A DNA stretch of 64,000 nt from Actinomyces mediterranea (GCF_900155595.1 NZ_FTPB01000004.1:1240001-1304000), one strand, 5' to 3'. Positions 1 to 8,759 are shown, counted from the first letter of the stretch. Notes: a model not told the origin generated them from the letters alone. A program made the numbers and translations.

Positions 1-1
1 A

Positions 2-634
2 TCGGGGACTCTCCCCGAAGATGCTGTCGATATATTCGGTGCGGACCGCTGGGAGCGGGCGTTAGCTCGGTTGGCCCACGACCTCAACTCTCATCGCATG
101 GATTTCATCGGCGTCAACTATTACGAGCAGCATATTGTCGCCCGGGCTCAGAAGGATCAGCAGCCCATCATCGCTGACGCCGTCAAGATGAATCGCATTG
201 GACTGCGCAGCGCAAACGGCGTTGCCGTCGCACCGGATGGTCTCGGACGCGTGCTTGAACGCGTGTCGGACCGCACCCGACTACCGATTTGGATTACAGA
301 AATTGGAATAGGACTACACGATCGAATTGATGATAACGGTACGTGCAATGACTTTGAACGGATCTATTTCTTCGCGGAGAACCTGCGGATGGTAGCGCAG
401 TCGCGCATGTCCGGAATCAATATTGCTCGGGTTATTCTTTGGACTCTCCAAGATAATTTTGAATGGTCAGACGGCTATGGTCTGAATTATGGTCTTTTTC
501 ACACCGATTTCGCCTCGCAGGTCTGTCGGCCGAAAGCGAGCGCATTCTGGGTGAAAGAAATGATTACATCCAGTGGTGGAGGCGCTCCCACTGGATGCGG
601 TAATGGAACTCGGCGCGCGAATACAGAAAGGTAA
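2..634 (+). CDS. GH1 family beta-glucosidase, C-terminal part (5' end outside window)
   Basis: The reading frame is open from base 2, so the gene begins before the window. What remains is the C-terminal third of a glycoside hydrolase family 1 enzyme. It shows the segment DFIGVNYYEQ, the strand IWITEIG where family members carry the catalytic nucleophile Glu (usually written TENG), and the hallmark block DNFEWSDGYGLNYGLFHTDF that forms the aglycone side of the active site. Family members remove terminal beta-linked glucose or 6-phosphoglucose, usually in the cytoplasm. Which substrate this one uses cannot be told from the fragment. The last codons overlap the region just before the GH30 gene, so the two glycosidases are probably co-transcribed. 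Confidence 0.88.
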   Translation, partial: SGTLPEDAVDIFGADRWERALARLAHDLNSHRMDFIGVNYYEQHIVARAQKDQQPIIADAVKMNRIGLRSANGVAVAPDGLGRVLERVSDRTRLPIWITEIGIGLHDRIDDNGTCNDFERIYFFAENLRMVAQSRMSGINIARVILWTLQDNFEWSDGYGLNYGLFHTDFASQVCRPKASAFWVKEMITSSGGGAPTGCGNGTRRANTER

Positions 635-638
635 GACG

Positions 639-2588
639 GTGAGCGACATGATGTCACATCGCACGGTTCTCGGAGCAGGGATGGTTCTAGCGGTGGGGGC
701 GGTGGGGCTGATAGGAGTCGATGAGTCGACAGCTGCCTCGTCCAGTTCCTTCGCTGTATGGCACTCGGATCAGACGGGTACTTCTCAGGTGGAGTACGGT
801 GGCGATCTGTCGGTTGAATCAGGTACCCTGCACGCCGATGCGACCGTCTGGGTTGATGACTCTGTAACGGGACAGTCCTACATGGGCGTTGGCGCTTCCT
901 TCACCGACTCATCCGCTCAGCTGATGATGCAGCTGAAGAATGACGACAAAGCTGCTTACGACGAACTTTTGAACCGGGTGTTCTCTCCGAGCGAGTACAA
1001 CATGACGGTCTGGCGAGTCCCTATGGGATCATCCGATTTTACCGGTGCTGCCGCGCATTGGACGAACGCCGACGTGAAGGGGCCAGACGATGACGTTCTT
1101 GCGAACTTCGCACTCACTCCTCGAGACACCCAGTACATCATTCCGCTGATCAAAGATGCGTTGGCGGTGAACCCCGACCTCAAGCTCATTGCCAGCCCGT
1201 GGGGTGCTCCAGCGTGGATGAAGACGAACGATTCAATCGTCTGCCATTCCAATGGAGTTGACGGCGAATTGCGTTACGAATACCGCCAGGCATGGGCGGA
1301 GTATTTTGTGAAGTGGCTGGATGCCTACCGTGCTCAAGGAATTGAAATGTGGGCAGTCACTCCTCAGAATGAACCCCGATACTGTCCGGATACATATCCC
1401 GGTATCAGCTGGACTGCTGAAAGCCAGGTTCAATGGATAACTACGAATCTCGTGCCCACTCTTCGCATGAATGGATACCAGCAGCAGATCTTCGGTTGGG
1501 ATCACAATTTTACTTCCGCTGAATTTGCAGCAACACTGCTTCACCAGACGACGAATAACGAACTCTCCGGCTTCGCATGGCACTGCTACGACAATGATGC
1601 AGATCCCGCCTATATGGAAAAAGTATACAACATTGATCCTTCGCGGCGAGTCATAGAGAGCGAGTGTTCCTCGACATCCGCGCCAACAGATATCATTCGC
1701 TTCAGCTCAGCTGAAATGGCTCTCCGCTCGTTCCAGAATCGAGCTGAAGCAGTGATCCTGTGGAACTTCGCGCTCGACAAGTTCGGAGGTCCACATCTGG
1801 GAGGATGTGTCGGCTGCCATCCATTGGTGACGGTCGACGCTCCGGCTTCCTCGAGCGCGCACTGGACTGTTCACCCAAATTTGAGCCACATGGCGCAAAT
1901 CAGTAGATTCGTAGCTCAAGGAGCAACGCAAGTCGCCTCGACTGAAGATGCTCATGGTGTAGTGACTGCCGCTTTCAAGAACCCGAATGGGGAGCTCGTT
2001 ATCATCGCGAATAACAGTCGAGATACAAACGCCTCTATCGCCATCAATGTGAATCGGCACTCCCACGTTCTTTACACCTTCGGTCCTCGGGAGACCGTTA
2101 CTTTCGTCGGTGCCGTTCCTGCTGCCAGTCCGTTGCCGACAACGCCAACAGCGGAGAGAAGTTACAGGATCGTGTCTCGAGCGAGCGGAAAGACGATAGG
2201 AACGTGTGCGGGTTCCACTGACAACGGGGCGTGCATAGTGCAGTGGGTCGATGACGGCGATCTAGACCAACGTTGGATCGTGAGAGATGCGGGCGATGGC
2301 TACGTCAACCTGGTGAATGCGAAGTCCGGGAAAGCGCTGGACGTGCCCAACGGCCAATCCGCGAACGGTACTCAGCTCCAACAGTGGGAGATTACCGGAA
2401 ACGGAAACGTCAATCAGCAATGGAGAGTCGTTGCACGGGCGGGAGGATGGTTATCGATCGTCAATCGTGGAAACGGACGAGCCGTTGATCTGCCTTCGGG
2501 ATCGGTGATGAATGGCGAAGTTTACCAACAGTGGGCGGCTGATCCGTTGAATACGAATCAGCAGTTCATGTTCGTTCCTGTAGACTGA
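639..2588 (+). CDS. Secreted GH30 glycosidase (glucosylceramidase-like) with ricin-type lectin domain
   Basis: The GTG at 639 is preferred because AGAAAGG lies seven bases upstream and the protein then opens with a normal signal peptide (hydrophobic stretch around residues 11-28). The predicted protein is 649 residues. The GH30 catalytic part shows VTPQNEPRYC, with acid/base Glu near residue 245, FAWHCYDND, and RRVIESECS, with the nucleophile Glu near residue 342. From about residue 507 to the end there is a beta-trefoil with repeated Q-x-W motifs (DQRW, LQQW, NQQW, YQQW), typical of CBM13/ricin B lectins. GH30 enzymes cut beta-glucosyl or beta-xylosyl linkages. Secretion plus a lectin domain suggests action on polysaccharide or host glycan outside the cell, with products passed to enzymes such as the GH1 next to it. 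The exact linkage is unknown. Confidence 0.86.
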   Translation: MSDMMSHRTVLGAGMVLAVGAVGLIGVDESTAASSSSFAVWHSDQTGTSQVEYGGDLSVESGTLHADATVWVDDSVTGQSYMGVGASFTDSSAQLMMQLKNDDKAAYDELLNRVFSPSEYNMTVWRVPMGSSDFTGAAAHWTNADVKGPDDDVLANFALTPRDTQYIIPLIKDALAVNPDLKLIASPWGAPAWMKTNDSIVCHSNGVDGELRYEYRQAWAEYFVKWLDAYRAQGIEMWAVTPQNEPRYCPDTYPGISWTAESQVQWITTNLVPTLRMNGYQQQIFGWDHNFTSAEFAATLLHQTTNNELSGFAWHCYDNDADPAYMEKVYNIDPSRRVIESECSSTSAPTDIIRFSSAEMALRSFQNRAEAVILWNFALDKFGGPHLGGCVGCHPLVTVDAPASSSAHWTVHPNLSHMAQISRFVAQGATQVASTEDAHGVVTAAFKNPNGELVIIANNSRDTNASIAINVNRHSHVLYTFGPRETVTFVGAVPAASPLPTTPTAERSYRIVSRASGKTIGTCAGSTDNGACIVQWVDDGDLDQRWIVRDAGDGYVNLVNAKSGKALDVPNGQSANGTQLQQWEITGNGNVNQQWRVVARAGGWLSIVNRGNGRAVDLPSGSVMNGEVYQQWAADPLNTNQQFMFVPVD

Positions 2589-2695
2589 AGTCGTTGCGGA
2601 CATGATGGAATGAGCGTCATCAATATGAGAGCTTCTTCGCATTTCACAAGACCAGATCCATCCACAGGGTGAAGGCTGACGGATGTGAGGGAAGC

Positions 2696-3050
2696 ATGGG
2701 ACACACGCCGCCGCTTCACGCCTCAGTCATCACCGTGCCGGATCGCTGTTCGACGGGCATCGCCCAGGATGTGTCCGGCCCACGCGCCGTTGAGCTTCTC
2801 GGTCCGTCACGGCATTGTCGCGGACCTCCTCCTCGTCCCCGACAAGATCGAAGTCATTCGACGGGCGATTTGAGAGGTTCTCGACTTCGGTGCGCGCTTC
2901 GTCGGTGTCACATCGCGACACGAAGACGGTGCTCTCGTCGTCAACACCCACGGGTCGCGCTGCGGGGTAGCCGACGCTATCAAGGTGATCAACCCGCGCG
3001 TCCTCCTCGGTATGCCGCAGATGCCCAAGCGTGGAGCCGCCTTCCGCTGA
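2696..3050 (+). pseudogene. Decayed mog/moaB-like molybdopterin adenylyltransferase copy
   Basis: Three blocks similar to the intact gene at 3313 can be read in order, but not in one frame. First, from ATG 2696, comes HASVITVPDRCSTGIAQDVS and AVELL. After a frame change near 2800 the phase of 2685 gives GIVADLLLVPDKIEVIRRAI, which stops at TGA 2871-2873. Beyond that stop, in the same phase, come GARF and VGVTSRHEDGALVVNTHGSR through VADAIKVINP, ending at TGA 3048-3050. The catalytic GGTG...RDVTPD segment is missing between GARF and VGVTS. The copy therefore has a frameshift, a nonsense codon and an internal deletion. It is a tandem duplicate left to decay beside the intact copy. Confidence 0.8.
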
Positions 3051-3312
3051 GAGCGTGCGCAGTTTCGTCGGGTGACCCCTCAGCCGAACAGCTGGATTGG
3101 CAGAATCATGCGGATTCTGTATCGGGTTGCTGGGTGGTGAACGGGAAACTGCGTGCGTTCGTTAAATCGATCGCCGACACTCGCCTCGCCCACTGGGCTT
3201 CGCAAGAAATATTCGAACAGGCGGTGCCGCTATGAATCGAAATCGTAGAACCCGACTGAGGGGCGGTATCGGTGTAGCGGCCCGGAGGGCGACCGCGGGG
3301 TATCGTTGAGGC

Positions 3313-3864
3313 ATGACACCGACCGGGGCATTGCGGATGGACTCCGCGGGCGGACACGGACCCCGCACAGCGGGCGCCGTCATCACTGTCTCCGACCGAT
3401 GCGCCGCGGGCCTCGCCGACGACCTCTCAGGTCCTCTCGCTGTGAGCCTCCTCAAGGATTTCGGGGTCGACGCCGGGCTCATCACCGTCCCCGACGAGGC
3501 CGGGGCCGTCGGCGCTGCGATCAGAGCCGCCATTGACGCGGGTGCGCGTTGCGTCATCACGACCGGCGGCACAGGCCTCGCCCCGCGCGACGTCACCCCC
3601 GACGCCACAGAGCCCCTCCTGGCCACCCGTATCCCCGGATTGGAGGACGCAATGCGCAGGGCGGGAGAGCCCCATGCGCACGCCGCAGCCCTGTCGCGCG
3701 GGCTCGTCGGAGTCACCGAGAGGAATGAGAACGGAGCCCTCGTCGTCAACGTCCCCGGCTCTCGCGGCGGAGTCGCGGACGCCATCGGTGTCATCGGCCC
3801 TCTCATCGCCCACATCCTCGACCAACTCGCAGGCGGCGACCACCCGCGGCCAGAGGGATCGTGA
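3313..3864 (+). CDS. mog: Molybdopterin adenylyltransferase, MogA/MoaB family
   Basis: The 183-residue protein matches the MogA/MoaB fold. It has AVITVSDRCAAG near the N-terminus, LITVPDEAGAV with the first conserved Asp, VITTGGTGLAPRDVTPDAT with the nucleotide-binding loop and second conserved Asp, and VPGSRGGVADAIG near the end. These proteins adenylate molybdopterin so that MoeA can insert molybdate. Both key aspartates are kept, unlike in the paralogue at 18129-18641, so this is the likelier active enzyme. It is transcribed towards moaC (16 bases between the two ends) and lies just downstream of its own decayed duplicate. No strong ribosome binding site is visible; the ATG at 3313 is the only start that fits the family length. 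Confidence 0.87.
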   Translation: MTPTGALRMDSAGGHGPRTAGAVITVSDRCAAGLADDLSGPLAVSLLKDFGVDAGLITVPDEAGAVGAAIRAAIDAGARCVITTGGTGLAPRDVTPDATEPLLATRIPGLEDAMRRAGEPHAHAAALSRGLVGVTERNENGALVVNVPGSRGGVADAIGVIGPLIAHILDQLAGGDHPRPEGS

Positions 3865-3880
3865 CGACTGCGCTGTAGGA

Positions 3881-4357
3881 TCAGTCGGTGCGCACCCAGG
3901 TTCCGCTGCGCCCGCCCGACTTCGCGGTAATGCGGGCATCGGCGATGAACGCGCTGCGATCCACGCCCTTGACCATGTCGATGACGGCGAGGGCGGCGAC
4001 GGTGACGCAGGCGAGCGCCTCCATTTCGACGCCCGTGCGATCCGCGGTGCGAACACTCGCCTCGATCTCGACATGGTCGTCGGCGAGGACGAGGTCGACC
4101 TCGCATCCGTGCACGCCGATGACATGAGCGAGCGGCAACAGATCAGGGACCTTCTTCGCTGCCTGTATCCCGGCGATCCGGGCCACCGCGAGGACATCCC
4201 CCTTCGGGACGGAGCCGGTGCGCAGAGCCTCCATCACCGTCGACGAACAGCGGACGCGGGCTCGCGCCGTCGCCTGGCGCACTGTCGGGGTTTTCGCGGT
4301 GACATCGACCATGCGGGCGGCGCCATCGGCGCGAAGATGGGTGAAATCGCTGGTCAT
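3881..4357 (-). CDS. moaC: Cyclic pyranopterin monophosphate synthase MoaC
   Basis: The 158-residue protein has MVDVTAKTPTVRQATARARV near the start, LLPLAHVIGVHGCEVDL, VEMEALACVTVAALAVIDMV, and the catalytic DMVKGVD near residues 127-133 (conserved Lys and Asp). MoaC works with MoaA to turn GTP into cyclic pyranopterin monophosphate, the first stable intermediate of molybdenum cofactor. It is the last gene of the long minus-strand nar-Moco series. Its ATG shares one base with the moeA stop (TGATG), so translation is probably coupled. Confidence 0.95.
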   Translation of the reverse strand: MTSDFTHLRADGAARMVDVTAKTPTVRQATARARVRCSSTVMEALRTGSVPKGDVLAVARIAGIQAAKKVPDLLPLAHVIGVHGCEVDLVLADDHVEIEASVRTADRTGVEMEALACVTVAALAVIDMVKGVDRSAFIADARITAKSGGRSGTWVRTD

Positions 4358-5658
4358 CAGTACTCCACGGTGTGTCGTCGCCTCCGCAGGCGTTCAAGGG
4401 GAATGATCGGCAGAGCCATGCCCGCATCGACCTCATCGATATCGGCGTCGACCATGGCGAGGCCATCCGCCCGGGCCAGGCCGACAACGGCGTGAGAGCC
4501 CGAGCCGAGACGATGCGAGGGCTCCACCAGCAGTCGCCCGTCCTCGTCGAATCGGACGACGCGTACGGGGATGAATTGTGTGCGCCCCGCAGGCGTACGC
4601 CATGGGACCCGCGCAACGCCGGGCAGAGCGGGTGGGCGACTCGCGCCATCGCCTGTAGTGCGGCCGGCGAGGATATCGATGAGTCCGCGGACGTAGACGG
4701 CGAAGGAGACGAGGACGCTCACGGGATTGCCCGGAAGGCACACGACCGGCGTCGCCTGTCCGCCGACGTCGACCGTGCCCGCCCCCTGGGGGCCGCCCGG
4801 CTGCTGTGCGACGTGGTGGAATCGGACGCTATCCGCAAGGGCCCGGCGCACGACCTCGTAGGCGCCCTGGGAGATCCCGCCCGCCGTGATGACGAGATCC
4901 GCCCGATCGTGTGCGGCGAGCAGGGACGACAGGAGGAGTGGATCGTCGGGGCATCGCAGGTGTCCGATGACGAGGCCGCCCGCCTCTTCGACGAGGCCGC
5001 GCAACAGGGGGCCATTCGAATCGGGGATCATGCCGGGGCGCACCTTTTCGCCCGGTTCGACCAGCTCGGAGCCGGTGGTCACGATGAGCACCCGCGGATG
5101 GGGGCGGACGCGGACCCGCGTACATCCGGCGGCCACGGCGGCGGACACGGCGGCGGCATCCAGCACCTGCCCGGCGCGCAGGACAGTGTCGCCGACGGCG
5201 CAGACCTCGCCCTCGTGGCGCACATTCGCCCCGGGGTCGGGGAACCGGTCGAGGCGCACATGACTGGGAGGATCGGCGACGCCCGCCGGGTGGTCGGTCC
5301 ACTCGACCTTTACAACTGTGTCCGCCCCCTGGGGCATTCGGGCACCCGTCATGATGCGCATCGCGCATCCGGGCTCGAGGCGATGATCCGTGCCGTCACC
5401 CGCGGCGATATCCCCCGTAACGGACAGGGTCACAGGAGCCTCCACATCCGCGACATCCGCCGAGGCGAGGGCGAAGCCGTCCATTGCGGAGTTCGTAAAC
5501 GGCGGCAGGGGCAGTGCCGCCGTTACATCGCGCGCGAGGACGAGGCTGCGGCACTCCTGTACGGGCGCCTCGACATCGTCCACGACGGCGACGAGGGACT
5601 CGACGAGGCCGCGATGAGCGTCGATCGACCATGCGGCGGTGTCCGGGTGCGTATTCAT
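4357..5658 (-). CDS. moeA: Molybdopterin molybdenumtransferase MoeA
   Basis: The 433-residue protein inserts molybdate into adenylated molybdopterin. Family signatures in order are LPPFTNSAMDGFA near residue 58, GCAMRIMTGARMPQGADTVV, VLIVTTGSELVEPGE, IPDSNGPLL, DLVITAGGISQGAYE and VVCLPGNPVSVLVSF, followed by the C-terminal beta-barrel domain. Length is normal for the family. It overlaps the upstream moeB by four bases and the downstream moaC by one, so these genes form a tight translational unit. In this operon its immediate client is the nitrate reductase encoded by narG upstream. Confidence 0.95.
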   Translation of the reverse strand: MNTHPDTAAWSIDAHRGLVESLVAVVDDVEAPVQECRSLVLARDVTAALPLPPFTNSAMDGFALASADVADVEAPVTLSVTGDIAAGDGTDHRLEPGCAMRIMTGARMPQGADTVVKVEWTDHPAGVADPPSHVRLDRFPDPGANVRHEGEVCAVGDTVLRAGQVLDAAAVSAAVAAGCTRVRVRPHPRVLIVTTGSELVEPGEKVRPGMIPDSNGPLLRGLVEEAGGLVIGHLRCPDDPLLLSSLLAAHDRADLVITAGGISQGAYEVVRRALADSVRFHHVAQQPGGPQGAGTVDVGGQATPVVCLPGNPVSVLVSFAVYVRGLIDILAGRTTGDGASRPPALPGVARVPWRTPAGRTQFIPVRVVRFDEDGRLLVEPSHRLGSGSHAVVGLARADGLAMVDADIDEVDAGMALPIIPLERLRRRRHTVEY

Positions 5659-6458
5659 TGGCCCTCCCAGGGTGCGAAGACGAGGATGTCGTGGCGCTGG
5701 GACGCAGCGTCGACGACGAGGACGGAGCCGATGAGGGGGCGCCCGAAACCGGCGATCAGCTTGATCGCCTCAGTCGCCATCACCGCTCCCGCCTGGCCCG
5801 CTACCGGCCCGAGCACCCCATCGGTCTGCGACGAGGGGGTCGCCCCCATTGGCGGGGGCTGCGCATGGAGCATCCGCAATGACGTCGGCGGGACGGGGGA
5901 GGGGGGAGCGGACCAGAACACGGAGACCTGGAAGCGCGTTCCGACCGCCGTGCCCCAGACGAGTGGGGTCCCCGATGAGGCGCACCAGTCCGCGACCTCG
6001 TATTTCGTCGTGTAGTCATCGGAGCAGTCGATGATGACGTCCCACGCGCCCGCCTGCTCGTCGAGGAATTCGGCCGTCACACGGCCGAAGGGGCGAAGCT
6101 CGCAGTCGGGGGAGAGAGCTGCAAGAGAATCGGCGGCGGCGTCGGTTTTGAGGGCGCCCACGTGATCGGAGCGGTAGAGGATCTGCCGCTGCAGATTCGT
6201 CTCCTCGACTCGATCGTGGTCGCACATCCCGACTACTGCGACACCCGCCGCAGCGAGGTAGGCGAGAACGGGGGAGCCCAGGCCCCCGGCTCCCACTACG
6301 AGGACGCGGGCTGCGCCCAGGCGGGCTTGGCCGAGGGGTCCGATTCCGTCGACCATCCAGGAGCGGCGATGGCGCTCAAGGCGCGGATCGTTCTCGTCAA
6401 GGGGGATGACGGGGCGGGCGAGGGGGATCGTGACGGCGTTCGTGGCTGGTGCACTCAC
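5655..6458 (-). CDS. moeB: MoeB/ThiF-family MoaD-activating enzyme lacking the usual cysteines
   Basis: The GTG at 6458 is chosen because it overlaps the moaE stop as GTGA and gives about 267 residues. A GTG at 6509 would add 17 residues and a long overlap with moaE. The ATP-binding E1 fold is clear: VLVVGAGGLGSPVLAYLAAA, DHDRVEETNLQRQILY, VIIDCSDDYTTKYEVADWC and GPVAGQAGAVMATEAIKLI. Such proteins adenylate the C-terminal Gly-Gly of MoaD before sulfur transfer. The zinc-binding Cys-x-x-Cys (usually YRCL) reads LRML, the crossover-loop Cys before GVLG is replaced (SSQTDGVLG), and the C-terminal pair is missing. Its partner is presumably the HTH-MoaD fusion two genes upstream. Confidence 0.87.
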   Translation of the reverse strand: MSAPATNAVTIPLARPVIPLDENDPRLERHRRSWMVDGIGPLGQARLGAARVLVVGAGGLGSPVLAYLAAAGVAVVGMCDHDRVEETNLQRQILYRSDHVGALKTDAAADSLAALSPDCELRPFGRVTAEFLDEQAGAWDVIIDCSDDYTTKYEVADWCASSGTPLVWGTAVGTRFQVSVFWSAPPSPVPPTSLRMLHAQPPPMGATPSSQTDGVLGPVAGQAGAVMATEAIKLIAGFGRPLIGSVLVVDAASQRHDILVFAPWEGQ

Positions 6459-6874
6459 GGCAAACCGGACCAGGAATGTGAACCGTCGGTGAGAATCTGT
6501 TTCTTCCACACGGGAAGGGAGGCCTTGACGTCTTCGACGACGGCTTGGACCCCCGCGAACGCTTGAGCCCGATGTTCAGCCGCCACGGCGACGACCATCA
6601 CCGCGTCACCGACCCTCAAATATCCGGTGCGATGCCACGCGGTGACCGCGTGGACGCCGGGCCGGGTCCCGATGTGCATTGCGATATCGCGGAGGATCTG
6701 GTCCGCGCTCGGATGAGCCGAATAGTCGATGCCGACAACGCCCGAACCGGAATCGTGATCGCGGACGACCCCCACGAAGGAGGCGATCCCTCCGCATGAC
6801 GGATCGTCCACCGAACGGCAGATGGCCTCGACGTCGAGGACCTCCTCCGTGATTGACGTGTGTACCGTACCCAC
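6455..6874 (-). CDS. moaE: Molybdopterin synthase catalytic subunit MoaE
   Basis: The GTG at 6874 follows an AGGAGAG ribosome binding site and gives 139 residues, normal for MoaE. Longer readings of the frame run into the HTH-MoaD gene and are not supported. Motifs are GGIASFVGVVRDHDSGSGVV, the dimer and substrate region ITEEVLDVEA, VTAWHRTGYLRVGD, and KASLPVWKKQ with the catalytic lysines near the C-terminus. MoaE receives sulfur from the thiocarboxylated MoaD tail to form molybdopterin dithiolene. Its MoaD partner here would have to be the C-terminal domain of the neighbouring regulator fusion, because no separate small MoaD gene is visible in the window. Confidence 0.93.
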   Translation of the reverse strand: MGTVHTSITEEVLDVEAICRSVDDPSCGGIASFVGVVRDHDSGSGVVGIDYSAHPSADQILRDIAMHIGTRPGVHAVTAWHRTGYLRVGDAVMVVAVAAEHRAQAFAGVQAVVEDVKASLPVWKKQILTDGSHSWSGLP

Positions 6875-6909
6875 TGCTCTCTCCTGAACTCTGATGGTCA
6901 ATCCGACGC

Positions 6910-7896
6910 TCAGCCGCCCGCGAACGGGGGGAGGACATCGATGCGCACCCCCGGCCGCAATGCGCGCGTACGATCCGCCGGACGCTGCTCCACCAGGTAG
7001 GACGACACATCGAGGATGGGGGCGAGGGCGGGGAAGGAGCGCGACAAGTCGACGATGAGTCGCCCCAGCGTGTCGGGGACATCGTCCTCGGCGAGTTCCA
7101 GCATATCCGTGCCCGCGGCGTCGGATGCTCCACCGAAGAAGTGGACGTGTGTCGTCGGAGGCTTCCATGATGCTGTGGATTCGGTGAGCACGATGGTCGC
7201 AATGAGGGGGTCATCCGGGTCGGGAATCCACTCCCATGTCGCCAATGAGACGGCGGTGCGCTCCAGAATGCGGTCGACGAGTCCCCGGCGGACATTGAGT
7301 GCGAGGCGATCGGGGTTGTCGGGCTCCGTCAGCGGGCAGGCGGTGAGAGTGAACGCCGTCGGCGACACGGACGAGGGTGTGGCGCCCAGGCCCAGTGCGG
7401 TCAGGAGCAGGCGGATCTTCCCCATGTGGTTGGCGAGGGAGAATTCCGTCAGCGAGGCGGAGCCCAGCTTCGAATGGTCGGGAACATGCATCGATGCGAG
7501 GGCTCGGTCGCCCCAGGCGCGTCCAATCGCACGCGCCTCCTCGGTCTGGTCGACGTCGGCGACGTGGAGGCACTCGAAGACGGCTGCTGCGAATTGGGTG
7601 AGCATTTGCGCCGCGAAGGAGGGATCGGTCGGTACCGATGTCGAATATCCGATGGAGGGTCGCCCCCGTCCTTTGGCCGGTAGCTGGGTGCGCGCGATGA
7701 GGCCGAGTGCGGTGAGGGCATCGAGGGTCTCCCTCACAGACGACACGTGCAGACTCGCTTCGTCGGCGAGGTCGGTCGCGGTCACGGGACAGGTGTGGGC
7801 GGAGATACGGCTGAGAAGTGTGTGTTGTGCCGTCGTCAGCGTCGCCATCGTCGACAACAGGTCTTCGAGGCTACGGGGCGTGCCCTGCTCGACCAC
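6910..7896 (-). CDS. ArsR/SufR-like HTH regulator fused to a C-terminal MoaD sulfur carrier
   Basis: The GTG at 7896 has GGAGGA four bases upstream and gives 328 residues; an in-frame GTG at 7917 is an alternative. Residues about 20-85 form a winged helix-turn-helix: TAQHTLLSRISAHTCPVTAT, ASLHVSSVRETLDALTALGL, then KGRGRPSIGYS, the wing pattern of SufR/ArsR-like regulators. A middle domain (about 90-235) resembles the ligand-sensing part of those regulators, including FTLTACPLTEP. From about residue 248 a beta-grasp domain follows (THVHFFGGAS, PDTLGRLIVDLSRSF, LRPGVRIDVLPPFAGG). It ends exactly in Gly-Gly, as a working MoaD must. The gene sits between narI and moaE. I infer that one protein both supplies sulfur for molybdopterin and reports cofactor-synthesis status to transcription. 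DNA binding has not been shown. Confidence 0.85.
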   Translation of the reverse strand: MVEQGTPRSLEDLLSTMATLTTAQHTLLSRISAHTCPVTATDLADEASLHVSSVRETLDALTALGLIARTQLPAKGRGRPSIGYSTSVPTDPSFAAQMLTQFAAAVFECLHVADVDQTEEARAIGRAWGDRALASMHVPDHSKLGSASLTEFSLANHMGKIRLLLTALGLGATPSSVSPTAFTLTACPLTEPDNPDRLALNVRRGLVDRILERTAVSLATWEWIPDPDDPLIATIVLTESTASWKPPTTHVHFFGGASDAAGTDMLELAEDDVPDTLGRLIVDLSRSFPALAPILDVSSYLVEQRPADRTRALRPGVRIDVLPPFAGG

Positions 7897-7973
7897 GGAT
7901 TCCTCCCATTCCTTCACAGATACGGTTCGCGGCGGATACCGCGTACCTCGCTGGAGTCTATCGCAGTCGCCTT

Positions 7974-8759
7974 CTACCATCCGCGCGCCGGGTCTTCTGC
8001 CTGGGAGGCGTCCTTGCGGGAGCGATAGACGATATGCGGCCTCGTGGTGTAGCCGACCGGTGCGGACAGCACGTGGATGAGGCGTGTGAACGGCCAGACG
8101 CAGAATAGAAGCAGACCGGCTCCGATGTGGAGTTTGAAGGCGAGCGGAACGTCGACCATCAGCTGCACCTGGGGATTGAGGTAGAAGATGGAGCGGAACC
8201 ACACGGAGATCGTTTCGCGATAGTCGTAGCCGTGCGGACCCCCGAGGACCTGTGTGGACAAGGTCGCCCATCCGCCGAGGAAGACCGGCAGACACAGGAG
8301 GATGTAAGTGACGATGTCCATGCGGGTCGTCGCCAGGCGCACCGATTTCACCACGATGCGCCGGTAGAGTAGCGCGACGAGGCCGACGATCGTGACGAGT
8401 CCGGCGATCGAGCCGGGAATGGTCGCCATGAGGTGGTACATGTGCTGGGGGATGCCGACCGCTTCGGTGACGCTCTTCGGGATGATGAGGCCCATGACGT
8501 GACCGAGGGCGACGAAGAGGATCCCGAAGTGGAACATCGGCGAGGACCAGCGCAGGATCGCGGACTCGTTCCAATTCGAGGAACGGGACGTCCACCCGTA
8601 TTGGTCGGTCCGATACCTCCAGATGAGGCCGACGATCATGAGGATGATCGCCGCATATGGCAGGACCGCCCATGCGAGGGTGTCGATGACGGTGACGTCG
8701 CCCCCGGCTATATTCGCTGCGGAGATCAGCGTGGTGGAGGAGTGCAGCATGATGCTCAC
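7974..8759 (-). CDS. narI: Respiratory nitrate reductase gamma subunit NarI (cytochrome b)
   Basis: The 261-residue protein has five hydrophobic segments and anchors the nitrate reductase to the membrane. It oxidises quinol and passes electrons through two b haems to NarH. Likely haem-ligand histidines lie in SPMFHFGILFVALGHVMGL and in LAFKLHIGAGLLLFCVWPF followed by RLIHVLSAP. The GTG start overlaps the narJ stop by four bases (GTGA). After its stop there are 77 bases before the HTH-MoaD gene, room for a weak internal promoter, though none is obvious. Confidence 0.95.
   Translation of the reverse strand: MSIMLHSSTTLISAANIAGGDVTVIDTLAWAVLPYAAIILMIVGLIWRYRTDQYGWTSRSSNWNESAILRWSSPMFHFGILFVALGHVMGLIIPKSVTEAVGIPQHMYHLMATIPGSIAGLVTIVGLVALLYRRIVVKSVRLATTRMDIVTYILLCLPVFLGGWATLSTQVLGGPHGYDYRETISVWFRSIFYLNPQVQLMVDVPLAFKLHIGAGLLLFCVWPFTRLIHVLSAPVGYTTRPHIVYRSRKDASQAEDPARGW

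Noticed and set aside
2669-3235. A 188-codon frame read as one gene
   Set aside because: Only its first third resembles mog; the rest is out of frame with the homologous blocks, so the region is better explained as a pseudogene.
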